From: Chitinophaga sp. Cy-1792
Lineage (GTDB): Bacteria > Bacteroidota > Bacteroidia > Chitinophagales > Chitinophagaceae
Direction of reading: 5' to 3'
Length of the DNA: 64,000 nt
NCBI RefSeq assembly: GCF_011752935.1
Contig: NZ_VWWO01000002.1
Coordinates: 558,001 to 622,000 of the forward strand
Positions 61,780 through 64,000 of the stretch are shown here, piece by piece (positions within the stretch are counted from its first letter, which is position 1; each line of letters starts with the position of its first letter). Below the pieces are notes generated by a model that saw only the letters and a program-made list of their open reading frames with translations, was not told where the DNA came from and made no database searches. Made by a program: the position numbers and the translations under genes.

Positions 61780-62658
61780 TCAGGTGGTTTTATAAAGATA
61801 CCAGCCATCACCTATATCCCTTAGCATGATCAGGTTGCCACCATAAATATCCGGCAGATCTTTTTTATCTTTTACATACAGAAAACCTACCCAGTTATCA
61901 ATGATGCCTCCAATGGTAAAATCGATGTTTTTGCCGTTGTCTTCTGTGTCTGTTGAAACGCTTTCTATCAGCAGTTTTTTATAGGCCGGTTCCATATTTT
62001 TAAGGAGTGGCTTTTCTGATTTGCTGTCGGATGGCTTGCGCTGCATTTCTGCCAGGGCACTATCTTTTAGCTGATTGAATGCCTGTTTGTTATCCAGGAA
62101 GTGCTGCACGATACTATCATCTGGCTGCAATACCAATTTGATATTTCCAATCAGGAAATGATAGTCATCCATGGAAGTCAGCATCTTCAGCGCATTACCG
62201 GCCTTGTCTTTTTGTGCGGCATCGATAAGTGTGTCAAGGTAACCTTGCGGCATTTGTTCCAGCTCTTCCAGTTCGGCCTGTAGCATACCTGTCATGGCAA
62301 GAGAGTTGATCGCTGCCAGTTTCCAGACAGTATCCTTGCGCATGGTCAGGTAATAGTCGGTAGTTTTGCCATCAGGCAGCAGAACGGTCATATTCACCAG
62401 CGCCAGACTATCATGCAGTTCATTTAATAACTTCCATTTAAAGGTAGCTCCGGGGAAATCTTTTGCGCCGGGAACAAGCGTATCTTTTGTGGCAAAGTCT
62501 CCTGTAAGATGGCGATGTATATCAGGAGAGGGCTGATGTGCGTAAATCATTTTTGCAACATCCAGTGGGCCGTCGTTTTTGGTGATGATCTGTTTGCAGC
62601 TGCAATGCCAGATCAATACAATCAACAGCGCCAAACAGGGTCTGAAGTAATTTTTCAT
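61780..62658 (-). CDS. lipoprotein of unknown function
   Basis: 292 residues. Signal peptide with possible lipid Cys near 19-21 (WHCSCK). An NTF2-like segment at about 75-120 (WKLLNELHDSLALVNMTVLLPDGKTTDYYLTMRKDTVWKLAAIN) and a helical second half. No family recognised. It stands alone, on the strand opposite the pth2 gene. Confidence 0.65.
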   Translation of the reverse strand: MKNYFRPCLALLIVLIWHCSCKQIITKNDGPLDVAKMIYAHQPSPDIHRHLTGDFATKDTLVPGAKDFPGATFKWKLLNELHDSLALVNMTVLLPDGKTTDYYLTMRKDTVWKLAAINSLAMTGMLQAELEELEQMPQGYLDTLIDAAQKDKAGNALKMLTSMDDYHFLIGNIKLVLQPDDSIVQHFLDNKQAFNQLKDSALAEMQRKPSDSKSEKPLLKNMEPAYKKLLIESVSTDTEDNGKNIDFTIGGIIDNWVGFLYVKDKKDLPDIYGGNLIMLRDIGDGWYLYKTT

Positions 62659-62779
62659 AGCATATATTAAACGTAATAAAGATACGACTATCTGACGGGT
62701 GATGTATCTTGATAATTCTAAAAAAAATTGCTATCTTATGGTGTTAAGATTCAGTTCGTTATAATAATGTGTAGGTAGC

Positions 62780-62808
62780 TTTGCCTTGAAGAATATTCCC
62801 TAATTTCG
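62780..62808 (+). promoter_or_regulatory. promoter for the Pth2-type gene
   Basis: TTTG (62780-62783), 17 bases, TAATTTCG (62801-62808), close to TTTG-N19-TAnnTTTG. A second box TAGCTTTG overlaps the -33 at 62776-62783. The ATG is 19 bases downstream of the -7. Confidence 0.5.
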
Positions 62809-62827
62809 TAATAAACCAACAATAGCT

Positions 62828-63223
62828 ATGGCATCAAAGCATATCAAGCAGGTAATAGTGATGAGGAAGGATCTCAACATGAGAAAAGGAAAAATGATCG
62901 CGCAGGGAGCCCATGCCAGTATCGCTTTCCTGACACGGCAGGCCACCATTGAAGGCAACGTTTTACAGACACACCTGCGTAACCCCGAAGAGGTATTGGA
63001 GTGGATGACAGAAGGATTTAAGAAAATTTGTCTGAGCGTCGACTCAGAAGAAGAACTGGACCGTATCTATCAGCAAGCCGTCGACGACGGGCTGGTAGCC
63101 ACGCTGATCACTGATTCCGGGCTGACGGAATTTGGTGGCATCCCTACTAAAACCTGTTGTGCTATCGGCCCCAACAGAAATGAAGATATAGACAGGATTA
63201 CCAAAGACCTGAAACTATTATAG
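62828..63223 (+). CDS. peptidyl-tRNA hydrolase, Pth2 family
   Basis: 131 residues, the standard Pth2 size. KQVIVMRKDLNMRKGKMIAQGAHASIAFL, LVATLITDSGLTEFGGIPTKTCCAIGPN and the closing DLKLL line up with archaeal and eukaryotic Pth2 (Lys-Gly-Lys loop and invariant TxTxxAxGP). It cleaves peptidyl-tRNA lost from ribosomes. Bacteria usually rely on the unrelated Pth1; a Pth2 fold in Bacteroidota may be additional or act on another substrate. Monocistronic. Confidence 0.9.
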   Translation: MASKHIKQVIVMRKDLNMRKGKMIAQGAHASIAFLTRQATIEGNVLQTHLRNPEEVLEWMTEGFKKICLSVDSEEELDRIYQQAVDDGLVATLITDSGLTEFGGIPTKTCCAIGPNRNEDIDRITKDLKLL

Positions 63224-63245
63224 TATAGCCGAAAACGTTATCGAA

Positions 63246-64000
63246 TCAATCCTGGCTACTATAAATTTTTTTAGGAAGATGTGTTTGCATGACGGTATGT
63301 AATTCCCTGAAGGATAGCGGCTTTTTAAGATAGGCGAGGACGCCGGCCTTCAGCATTTCCTCGTGATCATTGGTTGTTCCGCTACTGAATGCATCACCCG
63401 AAACAATAATTACAGGTATATCTTCATATCCGGGTATCTGCCGGATTCTGTTTAACATCTCCCTGCCATCCATTACCGGCATATGGGAATCGGAAATGAT
63501 AAGATCAGGTTTTTGCGCGATGGCCGCATCCAGGCCTTCTTGTCCGTTATCGGTAATAACGGCCACAGCACCGGTTTTGCAGACGAACTTCTCAATAATC
63601 TGCTGGTTCATCTGATTATCATCTACAATCAATACCTTCAGCCCTTCAAATTCGAGTTCATTGATTTCTGTTGTAGCGGACGCAGATGGTGGCAATGGTT
63701 GCTCTCTAAAGAGTGGATTGTTTTCCAGCGGCATGGTAAATGCAAAAGTTGTGTACATGCCATCGCAGGTAACACTGATTTTTCCATCCAGGCGTTCAAT
63801 TAGTTTTTTGGTAAGATGAAGACCAATGCCAGTGCCTTCCAGGAAGGTATTTCTTTCCGACTCGAAAGGCATAAAAATCGTACTGATCTTATCCTGACTT
63901 AATATTCCCTGATTACGTACACAGAATGCGGCATGAGTATCCTGGTGATGTGCCGTAATCAATATTTCACTATCTGCGCTGGAGAACTTCACGGCATTGG
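63246..64000 (-). CDS. hybrid sensor histidine kinase, 3' part only
   Basis: The frame runs through the window edge; at 63998-63990 the codons read Asn-Ala-Val, completing the N-box NAVKFS, so the printed start is artificial. Visible are the end of the ATPase domain (GTGIGLHLTKKLIERLDGKISV) and a full receiver domain: VLIVDDNQMNQQ, phosphoacceptor Asp in LIISDSHMPVMDG, and the closing LKKPLSFRELH. A hybrid kinase that would phosphorylate its own receiver. Sensor part and input lie outside the window. Confidence 0.9.
   Translation of the reverse strand, partial: NAVKFSSADSEILITAHHQDTHAAFCVRNQGILSQDKISTIFMPFESERNTFLEGTGIGLHLTKKLIERLDGKISVTCDGMYTTFAFTMPLENNPLFREQPLPPSASATTEINELEFEGLKVLIVDDNQMNQQIIEKFVCKTGAVAVITDNGQEGLDAAIAQKPDLIISDSHMPVMDGREMLNRIRQIPGYEDIPVIIVSGDAFSSGTTNDHEEMLKAGVLAYLKKPLSFRELHTVMQTHLPKKIYSSQD

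Noticed and set aside
1..64000. Mobile elements, prophage or integrase
   Set aside because: No transposase, recombinase or phage gene is seen anywhere, so the repeats are not called insertion sequences.

Overview
The window is chromosomal DNA of a Bacteroidota bacterium, most likely a Chitinophagaceae member close to Chitinophaga. The reasons are two SusC/SusD outer-membrane uptake loci each led by an ECF sigma factor and a FecR anti-sigma factor, several TAnnTTTG (-7) promoter boxes, weak or absent Shine-Dalgarno sequences, many secreted TlpA-type thioredoxin proteins, and an SusC N-terminal extension of a kind common in Chitinophaga. I see no rRNA, tRNA, CRISPR array, transposase, integrase or phage gene. 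All functions are read from sequence motifs; no search was run.

Layout. 0-7 kb: a small helical protein, a VOC protein, the Mg2+ P-type ATPase MgtA, two C4-dicarboxylate-type carriers (DAACS and Dcu families) and a SUKH/SMI1-KNR4 protein. 7.2-13.2 kb: an RNA-repair neighbourhood with a RlaP/COG3541-type nucleotidyltransferase, a two-helix membrane protein, an opposing cupin, then hen1 and pnkp, which together encode the bacterial Pnkp/Hen1 system that heals, 3'-methylates and ligates cut RNA. 13.8-16.0 kb: a Bcr/CflA-type efflux pump divergent from an AraC regulator. 16.5-25.8 kb and 26.0-35.7 kb: two consecutive units of sigma factor, FecR, SusC, SusD, then periplasmic TlpA-like proteins (plus an alpha/beta hydrolase in the second); neither has a glycoside hydrolase. 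35.8-37.3 kb: three related small membrane proteins, the first resembling one helix of cytochrome oxidase subunit I. 37.4-44.5 kb: MsrB, a TPR protein, an operon of BamA-like barrel, phosphoethanolamine transferase and DUF1304 protein, a redoxin-like protein and an orphan sigma-like factor. 44.5-55 kb: a TetR and Tet(X)-like monooxygenase operon, a DHFR-like reductase, two secreted unknowns, an acyltransferase, an esterase, an M20 peptidase, a DUF2490 protein and a GT39 glycosyltransferase. 55-64 kb: a TetR, DHA2 pump and SDR operon with visible operators, an ECF41-type sigma factor with a candidate autoregulated promoter, a DUF3472-type lipoprotein, a Pth2-type peptidyl-tRNA hydrolase and the 3' end of a hybrid histidine kinase cut by the window edge.

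The most unusual non-coding signal is a family of five tandem double hairpins in the left 26 kb, all in one orientation. Each is a GC-rich terminator-like hairpin followed at once by a 19-20 bp hairpin with an invariant GCC-GAA-GGC tip. Two tandem arrays (76-bp period at 13.2-13.8 kb, 55-bp period at 16.0-16.2 kb) look like expanded and decayed copies of the same element.
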